From: CALBPI01 sp039821605
GTDB lineage: Bacteria; Pseudomonadota; Gammaproteobacteria; Steroidobacterales; Woeseiaceae
NCBI GenBank assembly: GCA_039821605.1
Contig: JBCBNV010000002.1
Span: forward strand, 62,001 to 126,000
DNA: 64,000 nucleotides
Reading direction: 5' to 3'
Shown: positions 25,139 to 33,442 of the stretch, piece after piece
How positions within the stretch are numbered: position 1 is the first letter of the stretch
Layout of the letters: each line of letters starts with the position of its first letter
Position numbers and translations under genes: made by a program
Notes under the pieces: model-generated
What the model was told of the DNA's origin: nothing
What the model saw: only the letters and a program-made list of their open reading frames with translations
Databases searched by the model: none

Positions 25139-26332
25139 ATGCGCGTATCCACACAGGCCTTCTTTGAGAACAACGTGCTGACGCTGCAACGTTTGCAGCG
25201 CAGCCTCAACGACTTGCAGGAGCAGGTCGCGACGGGGCGCCAGATTCAGCGCCCCTCCGATGACCCCGTTGGCAGTGCACGGGCGCTGAACCTGCGTGGG
25301 TCGCTCGATAGCGTCGAGCAGTTTCAGCGCAACGCGGGTCTTGCCGAGAGCCGCTTACGGCTCGAGGAAGAGACTCTGACGGGTGTGACCGACCTGCTGC
25401 AACGAACGCGCGAGCTCGCGTTGCAGGCAGCCAATGCAACCCAGACCAACGAATCGCGCGACTTCATTGCTGCCGAGCTGCGCCAGGGTCTCGACCAGCT
25501 CCTGGCGCTCGCCAACACGCGCGACGCCAGCGACGAATATCTGTTCGCGGGCTATCAGAGTCAGACGCAGCCGTTCACGCGCACAGCGTCAGGGTTCAGT
25601 TACAACGGCGATCAAGGCCAGCGCTTCGTGTCGATCTCCCGGACGCGCCAGATCCCGGACAGTGATTCGGGCGAGCGGATTTTTGGACGTATCCGTGAGG
25701 GCAATGGCCAGGTTCTCGCCACGCCCGCTGCCGCCAATACCGGCACGGGAACGATCTTCAACAATGACGCTGCGGGTGTCTCGGGTTACGGCTTCGAGTC
25801 CTACCAGATCACGTTCACTGCTGCCGATGCCTACGAGGTCCGCGATGGCGGTGGTGCGCTGGTCACAAGCGGTGCATTCACCCCAGGTGACAGCATCACC
25901 TTCGGCGCGCTCGACGTGCGCATCGAAGGCGGCCCGGCCACGGGTGATGTTTTCGATGTCGGACCGAGCCCCAATACGGACATGTTCAGCATCATCGACC
26001 GGCTCGCGACCGCGTTGGAGACGCCCACGTCCAATGATTCTGGGCGTGCCGGGCAGGACGCTGCGATCAACCGTGGACTTGAAGGCATCGACCAGGCGAT
26101 ATCACGTGTGCTCGAGGTGCGCACCGGGGTGGGTAGCCGGCTCGCGACGATCGAGACGCAGGTCGACGCCAATGCAGGCGCTGCGCTCGTGCTGCAGGAA
26201 TCGATCGCGGATATCGAGGACCTCGACTACGCGGCGGCGATCTCCGCACTGACGCAGCAGGCCACAACCCTGGAGGCTGCGCAGCAGTCGTTCCTGCGGA
26301 TTCAGAACCTGTCGCTGTTCCGCCTGCTCTGA
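25139..26332 (+). CDS. flgL: hook-filament junction protein FlgL (HAP3)
   Basis: Second hook-associated protein, 397 residues from ATG 25139 (MRVSTQAFFENNVLTLQRLQ). Flagellin-like N-terminal coiled coil with QVATGRQIQRPSDDPVGSAR; C-terminal QESIADIEDLDYAAAISALT and ATTLEAAQQSFLRIQNLSLF. A TTG two codons earlier is possible. It is the last gene of the flgB-L run, followed by a 240-base regulatory gap before fliC. Confidence 0.95.
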   Translation: MRVSTQAFFENNVLTLQRLQRSLNDLQEQVATGRQIQRPSDDPVGSARALNLRGSLDSVEQFQRNAGLAESRLRLEEETLTGVTDLLQRTRELALQAANATQTNESRDFIAAELRQGLDQLLALANTRDASDEYLFAGYQSQTQPFTRTASGFSYNGDQGQRFVSISRTRQIPDSDSGERIFGRIREGNGQVLATPAAANTGTGTIFNNDAAGVSGYGFESYQITFTAADAYEVRDGGGALVTSGAFTPGDSITFGALDVRIEGGPATGDVFDVGPSPNTDMFSIIDRLATALETPTSNDSGRAGQDAAINRGLEGIDQAISRVLEVRTGVGSRLATIETQVDANAGAALVLQESIADIEDLDYAAAISALTQQATTLEAAQQSFLRIQNLSLFRLL

Positions 26333-26345
26333 CACGCGCGCTTTG

Positions 26346-26361
26346 CGTGACACAGATCACG
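26346..26361. promoter_or_regulatory. CRP-like dyad upstream of fliC
   Basis: CGTGA-N6-TCACG is a perfect dyad of the GTGA-N6-TCAC type read by CRP/Vfr family regulators. It lies 91 bases upstream of the -35 of the candidate fliC sigma-28 promoter. There is no experimental support. Confidence 0.4.
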
Positions 26362-26451
26362 ATTTACGAAGCGCGCTCTAAAGCAATTCGACGTGCCATT
26401 GCGGTGTTCTTACCGCCTGCCTTGAACCCCATCACAGTTTTCAAAAACCAC

Positions 26452-26478
26452 TCAAGGTTTGCAGCCACACTCCGCTAA
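26452..26478 (+). promoter_or_regulatory. sigma-28 promoter of fliC
   Basis: TCAA, 15 bases, then TCCGCTAA; consensus TAAA-N15-GCCGATAA (three mismatches in total). The same CCGCTAA -10 core occurs at flgM. It predicts a leader of about 88 bases before the fliC ATG. Confidence 0.6.
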
Positions 26479-26500
26479 CCCGGGTGAAGCGCATTTCATG

Positions 26501-26545
26501 ACGTCCTCGGACGTGTTGCGGTTCGGCCGGCAACCAACGTGCCGG
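26501..26545 (+). promoter_or_regulatory. two hairpins in the fliC mRNA leader
   Basis: Hairpin 1 is ACGTC-CTCG-GACGT (26501-26514); hairpin 2 is CCGGCA-ACCAACG-TGCCGG (26527-26545). Both lie in the predicted 5' leader between the sigma-28 site and the AGGAG ribosome site. Several GGA trinucleotides are present (26509, 26544, 26550, 26560 areas), so CsrA control is possible. Confidence 0.45.
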
Positions 26546-26572
26546 ATACGGAAAACTTAGGAGTTTTAAAAA

Positions 26573-28018
26573 ATGGCACAGTCAATCAACACGAACGTTG
26601 CGTCGCTCAACGCTCAGCGGAACCTGAACCGTTCCCAGAGTCTGTTGACGACGTCACTGGAGCGTTTGTCCACTGGTCTGCGCATCAACAGCGCGAAGGA
26701 CGATGCTGCTGGCCTCGCAATTTCGGAACGCTTCACGACGCAGATCCGCGGCCTCAATCAGGCCGTACGTAACGCGTCGGACGGTATTTCGCTTGCACAG
26801 ACCGCAGAAAGCGCGCTCGGTGAGCTCACCAACAACCTGCAGCGTATTCGCGAGCTGGCCGTACAGTCGGCCAACTCGACGAACTCGGCGTCTGACCGCC
26901 AGGCACTGGACGAAGAAGTTCAGCAGCGCCTGGCTGAAGTCGATCGAATCGCTTCGCAGACATCTTTCAACGGCCTCAAGGTTCTTGACGGCACTTTCGG
27001 CAACGCGGCCTTCCAGGTCGGCGCCAACGTCGGTGAGAAGATCAACGTCAGCCTGAACACCGGTGTCCGCACCGGCCAGATCGGCCAGATCGCCACCGCA
27101 ACGGGCACGGTTACAACGGCAGCCCTCGCAGACGCCGAACTGACCATCCAGGTCGGTAGCGCGGACGCGGTTGCAGTGGGCGCCTCGGTCGACGGCAGCG
27201 CCAAGGCCAAGGCCGACGCGATCAACTCGGCCGGTGTTCCGGGCCTGACGGCTACGGCGGTCAACACGGTTTCCGCTGCGTTCACGACGATCGCAACGGG
27301 TACGCCGGGCCAGACCGACGCCGACTACGACCTCACGATCAACGGTGTCGACATCTACACGGACTTCGATTTCGATGGCACCAACGGCAGCAACCTGACG
27401 GGTGGTGACGTTGCGGCCCAGATCAACCTGTTCGCTTCGGAAACGGGTGTCTCGGCTACCTTCGATTCGACGGCCGGTGAACTGACGCTGAGCACGATCG
27501 ACGGTCGCGATATCGTTGTCGAACAGACCCGTGCCGGTACGACGGCCGCCGGTGGTATCACCGACACGGCAGTTGCTGCTGACTTCGCAGGTACCGCCAC
27601 GACCACGTCTGGTGACATCACACTGAGCGCCGCCGAGAACATCACGCTCTCGGCCGCCGGTGCCACCAAGCTTGGCCTCGGTACGGCCATCGCCCTGGAC
27701 TCGGCCACGCTGAGCTCGGTCGGTGTCGCCACGGTGACGTCTTCCGAAGATGCGATCCAGCGTGTCGACGCGGCGCTGACGACCATCAACTCGCTGCGTA
27801 GTGAGTTCGGTGCTATTCAGAACCGATTCGAATCGACGATCTCCAACCTGCAAACAGTCTCCGAGAACCTGTCCGCCTCGCGCGGCCGGATCCTCGACGC
27901 CGACTTCGCTGCCGAAACCGCGCAGCTGACGAAGGCGCAGATTCTGCAGCAGGCCGGTGTATCGGTATTGACGCAGGCCAACGCCCAGCCCCAGCTGGCG
28001 CTGAGCCTGCTCCAGTAA
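26573..28018 (+). CDS. fliC: flagellin
   Basis: Filament subunit, 481 residues. The conserved N-terminal D0/D1 region (MAQSINTNVASLNAQRNLNR, then LSTGLRINSAKDDAAGLAIS) and C-terminal D1/D0 (SRGRILDADFAAETAQLTKA and QVL-type tail VLTQANAQPQLALSLLQ) are intact. Residues about 175-385 form a Thr/Ala/Gly-rich variable D2/D3 insert. Start ATG 26573 is preceded by TTAGGAG. It is the only flagellin gene in the window, expressed from a FliA-type promoter. FliS and FliD are encoded downstream. Confidence 0.97.
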   Translation: MAQSINTNVASLNAQRNLNRSQSLLTTSLERLSTGLRINSAKDDAAGLAISERFTTQIRGLNQAVRNASDGISLAQTAESALGELTNNLQRIRELAVQSANSTNSASDRQALDEEVQQRLAEVDRIASQTSFNGLKVLDGTFGNAAFQVGANVGEKINVSLNTGVRTGQIGQIATATGTVTTAALADAELTIQVGSADAVAVGASVDGSAKAKADAINSAGVPGLTATAVNTVSAAFTTIATGTPGQTDADYDLTINGVDIYTDFDFDGTNGSNLTGGDVAAQINLFASETGVSATFDSTAGELTLSTIDGRDIVVEQTRAGTTAAGGITDTAVAADFAGTATTTSGDITLSAAENITLSAAGATKLGLGTAIALDSATLSSVGVATVTSSEDAIQRVDAALTTINSLRSEFGAIQNRFESTISNLQTVSENLSASRGRILDADFAAETAQLTKAQILQQAGVSVLTQANAQPQLALSLLQ

Positions 28019-28040
28019 TCCAGGAGGGATTACGTCGGAA

Positions 28041-28060
28041 GGGCGGCATGGAAGCCGCCC
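28041..28060 (+). terminator. GC hairpin between fliC and flaG
   Basis: GGGCGGC-ATGGAA-GCCGCCC, a perfect 7-bp stem, 23 bases after the fliC stop and 20 bases before flaG. There is no T-run after it, so it may be a partial terminator or an mRNA-stabilising 3' structure that keeps fliC mRNA in excess over flaG-fliD. Confidence 0.5.
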
Positions 28061-28080
28061 GACCCAGAGGTTAGAGAACG

Positions 28081-28461
28081 ATGAACCCGATTACTGATGT
28101 CACGGTTCGTCAGGTCGCGACCCAGGCTTCCAGCAAGCCCGAGCCGACCGAGACGGAAGCGACAACACAATCGGTGCGCCAGGAAGGCAACGCCGTCATT
28201 GAGGCCAGGGAATCGGCCGAAGCGCAACGCGCTGCTGTCAGCGAGGCACGCCTCGAGCAGGTGATCGAACAGATCAATGCGCAAGCACAGGGTCTGTCAC
28301 CGTCGCTGAGGTTCGAGCCCGACGCCGACAGTGGCATTGTGGTCATCAAGGTGATGAACCGGGAAACCGGCGAGGTCATCCGCCAGTTGCCGCCCGAGGC
28401 GGTGGTGAAGGCGGCTGAGACGGGTGAGGTATTACCCGCACTGGTCGACGCGTCTGCATAA
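28081..28461 (+). CDS. flaG: FlaG family protein
   Basis: Small flagellar protein linked to filament length in other bacteria. The 126-residue product has a polar N-terminus and the conserved FlaG C-terminal half: LSPSLRFEPDADSGIVVIKV followed by MNRETGEVIRQLPPEAVVKA. It sits between fliC and fliD, the standard position in polar-flagellate gammaproteobacteria. Confidence 0.93.
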   Translation: MNPITDVTVRQVATQASSKPEPTETEATTQSVRQEGNAVIEARESAEAQRAAVSEARLEQVIEQINAQAQGLSPSLRFEPDADSGIVVIKVMNRETGEVIRQLPPEAVVKAAETGEVLPALVDASA

Positions 28462-28500
28462 GGCTGGCGGCGACAGCAACAGGGAAAGGGTGCCCGCAAC

Positions 28501-29883
28501 ATGACCGGCATTACATCGACAGGGATCGGCTCAGGGCTCGACGTCAATGGGCTCGTGCAGCAGCTCGTCGCGGCCGAAGGCCAGGCGCCTTCGCAACGCC
28601 TGTTGCAGCGCGAGACGCAATTCCAGTCCGAGCTGTCGGCATACGGCAGCCTGAAGTCCTCGCTCGAGGGCTTCAAGAGCGCCATCGAGGCGCTTCAGAA
28701 CGATGATTCCGTGCGCGGACGCACGATCACGAGCAACAACGAGGACGCCGTTTCCCTGGCGGTGACTTCGGATGCGGTGCCGGCTTCCTACTCGATCGAT
28801 ATCGAGACGCTGGCCACGGCCGAGCGGCTAAGCTCGGGCTCGTTCACAGGAAGTGACGCCGTCGTCGGTTCGGGCACGCTCGATATCAGCGTCGGTGGCG
28901 AGTCGTTCGGGGTCACGATCGACCCCGCAGCCAACACGCTGGCCGACATACGCAACGCCATCAACAATGCCGACGACAATACGGGCGTGCTGGCGACGAT
29001 CGTCAACGCCGAGTCCGGCAGTTTTCTCGTCCTTACCGGCGCGCGCACGGGTGTGAGCAACAACATCACAGTGACGCAGGCAACCACCGACAACGGTCTT
29101 TCGGCACTGACCTACGACCCTGACAATGCGATCAACAACCTGACGCAGTCGGTCGCGGCTGCCGATGCCAGGGCGACGGTCAACGGCTTCACGGTGACGA
29201 GCGAGACGAACGTCTTTGCCGACGTCGTTGACGGCGTGACCTTCACGGCGCTGCAGGAAACGGCCGGCACGGCCTTCGACGTGACGGTCGGCAACGACAC
29301 GGGCGGTCTCAAGAATGCGGTCGACGCCTTCGCCAAGGCCTACAACGATCTCATCGACACGACCGACCGACTGTCGGCCTTCGATGCCGAGACCGGCGCT
29401 GCCGGCGCGCTGCAGGGCGACTCGGCCTTGCGCGGCGTCACGTCGCGCCTGCGCCAGACGCTGTCGGAGCCGACGGGGTCGGCCAACCCGCTGCTCGACA
29501 CACTTAATGAAGTGGGCGTGCGCATCGATACAGACGGCAGGCTCGAGGTCGACGCCGACGCACTCGGCACGGTACTTGAAGAAGACTTCCAGGCCATTGA
29601 ACGCCTGTTCAACGGCGACGACGGCTACGGCGCACGCCTGATCGGCGTCATCGACACCTATGTCGACACCGACGGCGTTCTCGACTCACGCACCGACGGC
29701 ATCGAAAGCAGTATCGAGTCCCTTGGCGAACAGAACGAGCGCCTGCAGAACCGGCTCGCATCGCTCGAAGCGCGTCTGCTGCGCCAATTCAACGGGCTCG
29801 ACTCGCTGCTGGCGAATCTCAATTCGACCAGTTCTTTTCTTTCTGCCCAGCTCGCCAACGTGCCGACGCCTGGCCAGTCATAG
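28501..29883 (+). CDS. fliD: flagellar filament cap FliD (HAP2)
   Basis: Cap protein that guides flagellin folding at the filament tip; 460 residues. N-terminal GITSTGIGSGLDVNGLVQQL and VAAEGQAPSQRLLQRETQFQ; C-terminal FNGDDGYGARLIGVIDTYVD and LEARLLRQFNGLDSLLANLN with SSFLSAQLAN are diagnostic. The ATG is 39 bases after flaG. FliT-like and FliS chaperones follow. Confidence 0.96.
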   Translation: MTGITSTGIGSGLDVNGLVQQLVAAEGQAPSQRLLQRETQFQSELSAYGSLKSSLEGFKSAIEALQNDDSVRGRTITSNNEDAVSLAVTSDAVPASYSIDIETLATAERLSSGSFTGSDAVVGSGTLDISVGGESFGVTIDPAANTLADIRNAINNADDNTGVLATIVNAESGSFLVLTGARTGVSNNITVTQATTDNGLSALTYDPDNAINNLTQSVAAADARATVNGFTVTSETNVFADVVDGVTFTALQETAGTAFDVTVGNDTGGLKNAVDAFAKAYNDLIDTTDRLSAFDAETGAAGALQGDSALRGVTSRLRQTLSEPTGSANPLLDTLNEVGVRIDTDGRLEVDADALGTVLEEDFQAIERLFNGDDGYGARLIGVIDTYVDTDGVLDSRTDGIESSIESLGEQNERLQNRLASLEARLLRQFNGLDSLLANLNSTSSFLSAQLANVPTPGQS

Positions 29884-29891
29884 AGACCGAC

Positions 29892-30308
29892 ATGTACGGA
29901 CCTTCGCACACCGCCAATCAGGCCTATCGCAGTTCGGCTGCCGAGCACACGGTGGAAACCGCCGACGGCTACACACTGATCGCCTCGCTCATGACACGCT
30001 TCGTCGCGCGAACGTCGATGGCCAAGCACTGTATTCGCAACCATGACGTGGCGGGGAAGGGTGAGCACCTGAGTCAGGCTGTCGCCATCCTCGATGTGCT
30101 TCAGGTCGCCGTCGACGACGCCCACGACAGCCGGCTCGCCGAGAACCTCGTGGCACTCTACGGCTACGCAACGCGTCGGCTGCTCGAGGCCAACCTGAAG
30201 AGTGATGTCGCGATCATCGATGAAGTCGAGGGTCTGGTGCGCGAGGTCAAGAGTGCCTGGGACGCCATCGGCGACGACGTGCCGGCGCAGGTGGCCCGCC
30301 GTGACTGA
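29892..30308 (+). CDS. fliS: flagellin export chaperone FliS
   Basis: FliS binds the flagellin C-terminus and prevents early polymerisation; cytoplasmic four-helix bundle. The 138-residue product contains ETADGYTLIASLMTRFVART, GKGEHLSQAVAILDVLQVAV and LYGYATRRLLEANLKSDVAI then DEVEGLVREVKSAWD, all typical. Its stop overlaps the GTG of the next small gene. Confidence 0.94.
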   Translation: MYGPSHTANQAYRSSAAEHTVETADGYTLIASLMTRFVARTSMAKHCIRNHDVAGKGEHLSQAVAILDVLQVAVDDAHDSRLAENLVALYGYATRRLLEANLKSDVAIIDEVEGLVREVKSAWDAIGDDVPAQVARRD

Positions 30309-30588
30309 TAGCGAGCTGGCTCGCGTTGCCGCGATCGAAGCCGCGCTGCTCGAGGCCGTTGCTGCCGACGATACGGCGCAGATGGCGCAATGCGGCCAAG
30401 ACCGCGACGTATTGATTCGCGAGCTCGCACCGGGCCTGCAGCCGGACGCGTTGCAGGCGCTGGCGCGACAAGACGCCGAGTTCCGCGAAACACTGACGGC
30501 ACTGCGCGACCGCGTGGCGGCAGAAATCGACGGTTTGCGGCTCGGGCGCCGCGCATCCCGGGCTTACGCAGAGACCGCTCAAGTCTGA
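30301..30588 (+). CDS. fliT: FliT-like flagellar chaperone
   Basis: A 95-residue, fully helical, acidic protein starting at GTG 30301, which overlaps the fliS stop. Its position directly after fliS and its helical pattern (VAAIEAALLEAVAADDTAQM then QDRDVLIRELAPGLQPDAL) fit FliT, the chaperone of FliD. Sequence conservation in FliT is low, so the call rests mainly on context. An upstream in-frame extension exists but lies inside fliS. Confidence 0.65.
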   Translation: MTDSELARVAAIEAALLEAVAADDTAQMAQCGQDRDVLIRELAPGLQPDALQALARQDAEFRETLTALRDRVAAEIDGLRLGRRASRAYAETAQV

Positions 30589-30617
30589 ACCTTATTGCCG
30601 ACCGACTTCACATAAGC

Positions 30618-30638
30618 GTCAAAACTATAGGTTTTAAC
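30618..30638. promoter_or_regulatory. palindrome in the fleQ promoter region
   Basis: GT-c-AAAAC-N5-GTTTT-a-AC, a 21-base interrupted palindrome located 115 bases upstream of the fleQ ATG. It is a plausible operator for fleQ expression; the bound protein is unknown. Confidence 0.4.
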
Positions 30639-30752
30639 TGAAGAAATGTGACCTCCGGCACAGTTCGGGCCGGACGTCTGACTATGCTCTGTCCTGTCGC
30701 AGGGTTGCGACACCGCCATAAGGACTTTGGCGGGTATGCAAAAGGACAGGCC

Positions 30753-32072
30753 ATGACAGACCAGAACGTCACGAAAGACGCTCGGCAGGCAGTTTGGGTG
30801 ATGCACACCGATGACAGCCAGCTCGCCGATATCCGCCACCGTATCGAGTTTCTCGATTACCCCGTAATCGATGTCGACACGGACCCGCTGCCAGACCGCA
30901 TAACGGCTGTCGTTGCCGACCGGGCCAGCCTGGACGCGGCTGGCGACAAGCTGCCCGCGGACACACCCATTCTGCTCCTGCGAGACGCCGGCGATGTCGA
31001 TGCCTTGCTGCCCGTACTGGATTCGGCGCCCGTGTGGCCCGTCGAACAACCCGTACGCCGTTCGCGTCTCGGCCACCTGCTCGAGCAGGCCGGTCGCTAT
31101 CGGGGCAACCAGCGCCGCCAGCGCCTGACCGGAAACTCTGTGTCTATCGCCAGGGTCCGCGGTTTGATCGAGCAGGTCGCCTGCTTTGATACGAACGTTC
31201 TAATTAACGGCGAGTCGGGCACAGGCAAGGAACTCGTTGCCCGTACGATTCACGATCTTTCCGATCGGGCTGACGGCCCGTTTGTGCCTGTGAACTGCGG
31301 CGCCATTCCTGCCGAGCTGCTCGAGAGTGAGTTGTTTGGTCACGAGAAGGGCGCCTTTACGGGCGCCGTCGCGACGCGCAAAGGCCGCTTTGAATTGGCC
31401 GAAGGCGGCACGCTGTTTCTCGACGAAATCGGCGACATGCCAATGCCGATGCAGGTCAAGTTGCTTCGTGTTCTTCAGGAACGTTGCTTCCAACGCGTAG
31501 GTAGCGGCGAAACCCGCACCGCCAACGTGAGAATCGTCGCCGCCACCCACTGCGACCTGCAGCACGCTGTGGCCGAAGGCCGGTTCCGCGAAGACCTCTA
31601 CTACCGACTCAATGTCTTCCCCATCGATATGCCGCCATTGCGCAAGCGACTCGAGGACATCCCGGGTCTGCTCGCAGAGTTGCTGCTCGGGAACGAAACG
31701 GGCGCGCAGCGCAAGCTGCGGCTGCAGCCCTGCGCACTCGCCTCGCTGGCCCAGTACGCCTGGCCCGGCAATGTGCGCGAGCTCGGCAATCTGGTCGAGC
31801 GGCTGGCGATCCTGCACCCCACGGGCATCGTGACCGTGGCGGATCTGCCTGACAAATTCCGCGGCGCCGCCGTCGACATCGAAGCTGTCGATGCTGAGAC
31901 CGCTGCAGGCGCATTGCCAGAGCAGGGCATCGCGCTCAAGGACTACCTGCGCGATCTGGAGCGCTCGCTCATCGAGAGTGCGCTGGCGCGTGCCGATGGC
32001 GTGGTGGCCCGCGCAGCGCGGCTGCTCAACATGCGCCGCACGACACTCGTCGAAAAGCTCCGCGCAGCCTGA
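30753..32072 (+). CDS. fleQ: FleQ-type sigma-54 master regulator of flagella
   Basis: Top-tier enhancer-binding protein activating class II flagellar genes with RpoN. The product is 439 residues from ATG 30753 (MTDQNVTKDARQAVWV), with an AAAGGACAGG ribosome region. It has an N-terminal degenerate receiver without acceptor Asp (as in FleQ). The AAA+ domain has GESGTGKE (Walker A), ELFGHEKGAFTGA (sigma-54 contact) and GGTLFLDEIGD (Walker B). The C-terminal HTH DGVVARAARLLNMRRTTLVE is close to P. aeruginosa FleQ. The LFRS motif I recall for c-di-GMP binding in that protein is not evident. It lies directly before fleSR. A paralogue occurs at 57293. Confidence 0.9.
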   Translation: MTDQNVTKDARQAVWVMHTDDSQLADIRHRIEFLDYPVIDVDTDPLPDRITAVVADRASLDAAGDKLPADTPILLLRDAGDVDALLPVLDSAPVWPVEQPVRRSRLGHLLEQAGRYRGNQRRQRLTGNSVSIARVRGLIEQVACFDTNVLINGESGTGKELVARTIHDLSDRADGPFVPVNCGAIPAELLESELFGHEKGAFTGAVATRKGRFELAEGGTLFLDEIGDMPMPMQVKLLRVLQERCFQRVGSGETRTANVRIVAATHCDLQHAVAEGRFREDLYYRLNVFPIDMPPLRKRLEDIPGLLAELLLGNETGAQRKLRLQPCALASLAQYAWPGNVRELGNLVERLAILHPTGIVTVADLPDKFRGAAVDIEAVDAETAAGALPEQGIALKDYLRDLERSLIESALARADGVVARAARLLNMRRTTLVEKLRAA

Positions 32073-32078
32073 GCCTGT

Positions 32079-32092
32079 GACGGAAAATTGAC
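32079..32092 (+). promoter_or_regulatory. candidate FleQ enhancer upstream of fleS
   Basis: GACGGAAAATTGAC matches 10 of 14 positions of the FleQ site GTCAATAAATTGAC, with a perfect right half AAATTGAC. It lies 66 bases upstream of the sigma-54 -24 element, a normal enhancer distance. Confidence 0.45.
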
Positions 32093-32158
32093 GTTTTGAC
32101 TGCAGTCGGAAGAATCGTAAGTTGCTGAATTAAATGACTTAAAGTGCTCACACGGAAG

Positions 32159-32174
32159 TGGCACGCAACTTGCT
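32159..32174 (+). promoter_or_regulatory. sigma-54 promoter of fleSR
   Basis: TGGCACG-CAAC-TTGCT, an exact -24/-12 consensus, 33 bases before the fleS ATG. FleQ is the expected activator. Confidence 0.88.
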
Positions 32175-32206
32175 TTTACTGTCCTGACACCATTTCGACG
32201 GATTGA

Positions 32207-33442
32207 ATGGGACCTCAGGTGAACACAGACAACGTGACAGCGACGACAGCGACCGAGGCTGGCCTCACGGCAGCCTTCGAAGCGTTCAACGCACACTCGC
32301 TGGAACTCAACGCCGCCTACGATCGCCTGCAGTTGCAGGTCGCCACGCTGGCCACCGCACTGCGCCGAGCACGCCACGGTCGCAACCGCGCAACGGCAGC
32401 ACGCGAGCGCCTGGCCGAACGCATGGCACAGATTCTCGAAGCGCTGCCAGCGCTGGTACTCATCGTCGATGCCGATGGCTGCATCACCGATGCCAACGCC
32501 AAAGCGTCCGAGGCATTCGACGCCCCCCTGATTGGTGGCGCCTGGAGCGACGTCGCGATTGCCTCATTGGGTTGTGCGCAGCCCGCGGCCGGTGAATACG
32601 CACTGGGCGGGCAGTGGTACACGCTGACCGAGTCCCCGCTCGATGCGCACGCGCGTCTCGTCGTGTTTATCGACGTCACCGCGGCGCGCGCCAACCGCGA
32701 GGGCACGGAGCGACAGCAGCGCCTGGCCATGCTCGGCGAAATGGCCGCGCGCCTCGCGCACCAGATTCGCACCCCGCTGTCGACGGCCATGCTCTGGGCC
32801 TCGCGCGCCGGTGATGATGCAGCACGCAGCCGCATCGTCGCCCGACTCAACGACATCGATTCGATGGTCGATGACATGCTGCGCTTCGCCAACGGCACGC
32901 CCGCTGACGAGCGCGTTATGGACATCACCGGTCTGGTCAATGAAGTCGTTGACGATGCACGTGGCCTCGCACCTGCGCACGTCAAACTGTGCGTGAATGC
33001 CCCCGATCCCGGCCCCCGCGTGTGCGGCAACGTGCGCGCGCTCGGCGGCGCCATTGCCAACCTCGTCGTCAATGCTGTGCAGCACAGCCCCGAGGGTGGC
33101 ACGGTCACCATCGCCGTGGACGGCGATGGGGACACGGTGTACATCGCTGTGCGCGATGAAGGCAGCGGCATCCGCGCGGGTCTGACAGACCAGATATTCG
33201 AACCGTTCTTCACGACCCGACCGGCAGGTACGGGCCTGGGCCTGGCCGTCGTACGTTCGGTCGCGCAAGCCCACGGCGGTGACATTTCCGTCGAAAGTTC
33301 TCCAAGCGGCAGCTGCTTCTCCTTGCGCCTGCCTGTCGCCTGGACCGATTTCCCCCCCGTCGGCGGCACATCGCAGTTTTCTGCCATTTCTGCGCATGTG
33401 CCGCCGGCAACCTTCTCCAGACAGGCGGTGGGTCATGTCTGA
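32207..33442 (+). CDS. fleS: FleS/FlrB sensor histidine kinase
   Basis: Cytoplasmic kinase that phosphorylates FleR. The 411-residue protein has an N-terminal helix, a PAS domain (about residues 75-160, ILEALPALVLIVDADGCITD) and an H-box MLGEMAARLAHQIRTPLSTA with the acceptor His. The ATPase domain has IANLVVNAVQHSPEGG, RDEGSGI and GTGLGLAVVRS. No membrane span is present, as for FleS. ATG 32207 is used; GTG 32219 is an alternative. Its stop overlaps fleR by a few bases, so the two are co-translated. Confidence 0.93.
   Translation: MGPQVNTDNVTATTATEAGLTAAFEAFNAHSLELNAAYDRLQLQVATLATALRRARHGRNRATAARERLAERMAQILEALPALVLIVDADGCITDANAKASEAFDAPLIGGAWSDVAIASLGCAQPAAGEYALGGQWYTLTESPLDAHARLVVFIDVTAARANREGTERQQRLAMLGEMAARLAHQIRTPLSTAMLWASRAGDDAARSRIVARLNDIDSMVDDMLRFANGTPADERVMDITGLVNEVVDDARGLAPAHVKLCVNAPDPGPRVCGNVRALGGAIANLVVNAVQHSPEGGTVTIAVDGDGDTVYIAVRDEGSGIRAGLTDQIFEPFFTTRPAGTGLGLAVVRSVAQAHGGDISVESSPSGSCFSLRLPVAWTDFPPVGGTSQFSAISAHVPPATFSRQAVGHV

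Noticed and set aside
26654..27853. 399-residue minus frame opposite fliC
   Set aside because: Antisense to flagellin; Arg/Gly/Asp-rich shadow.
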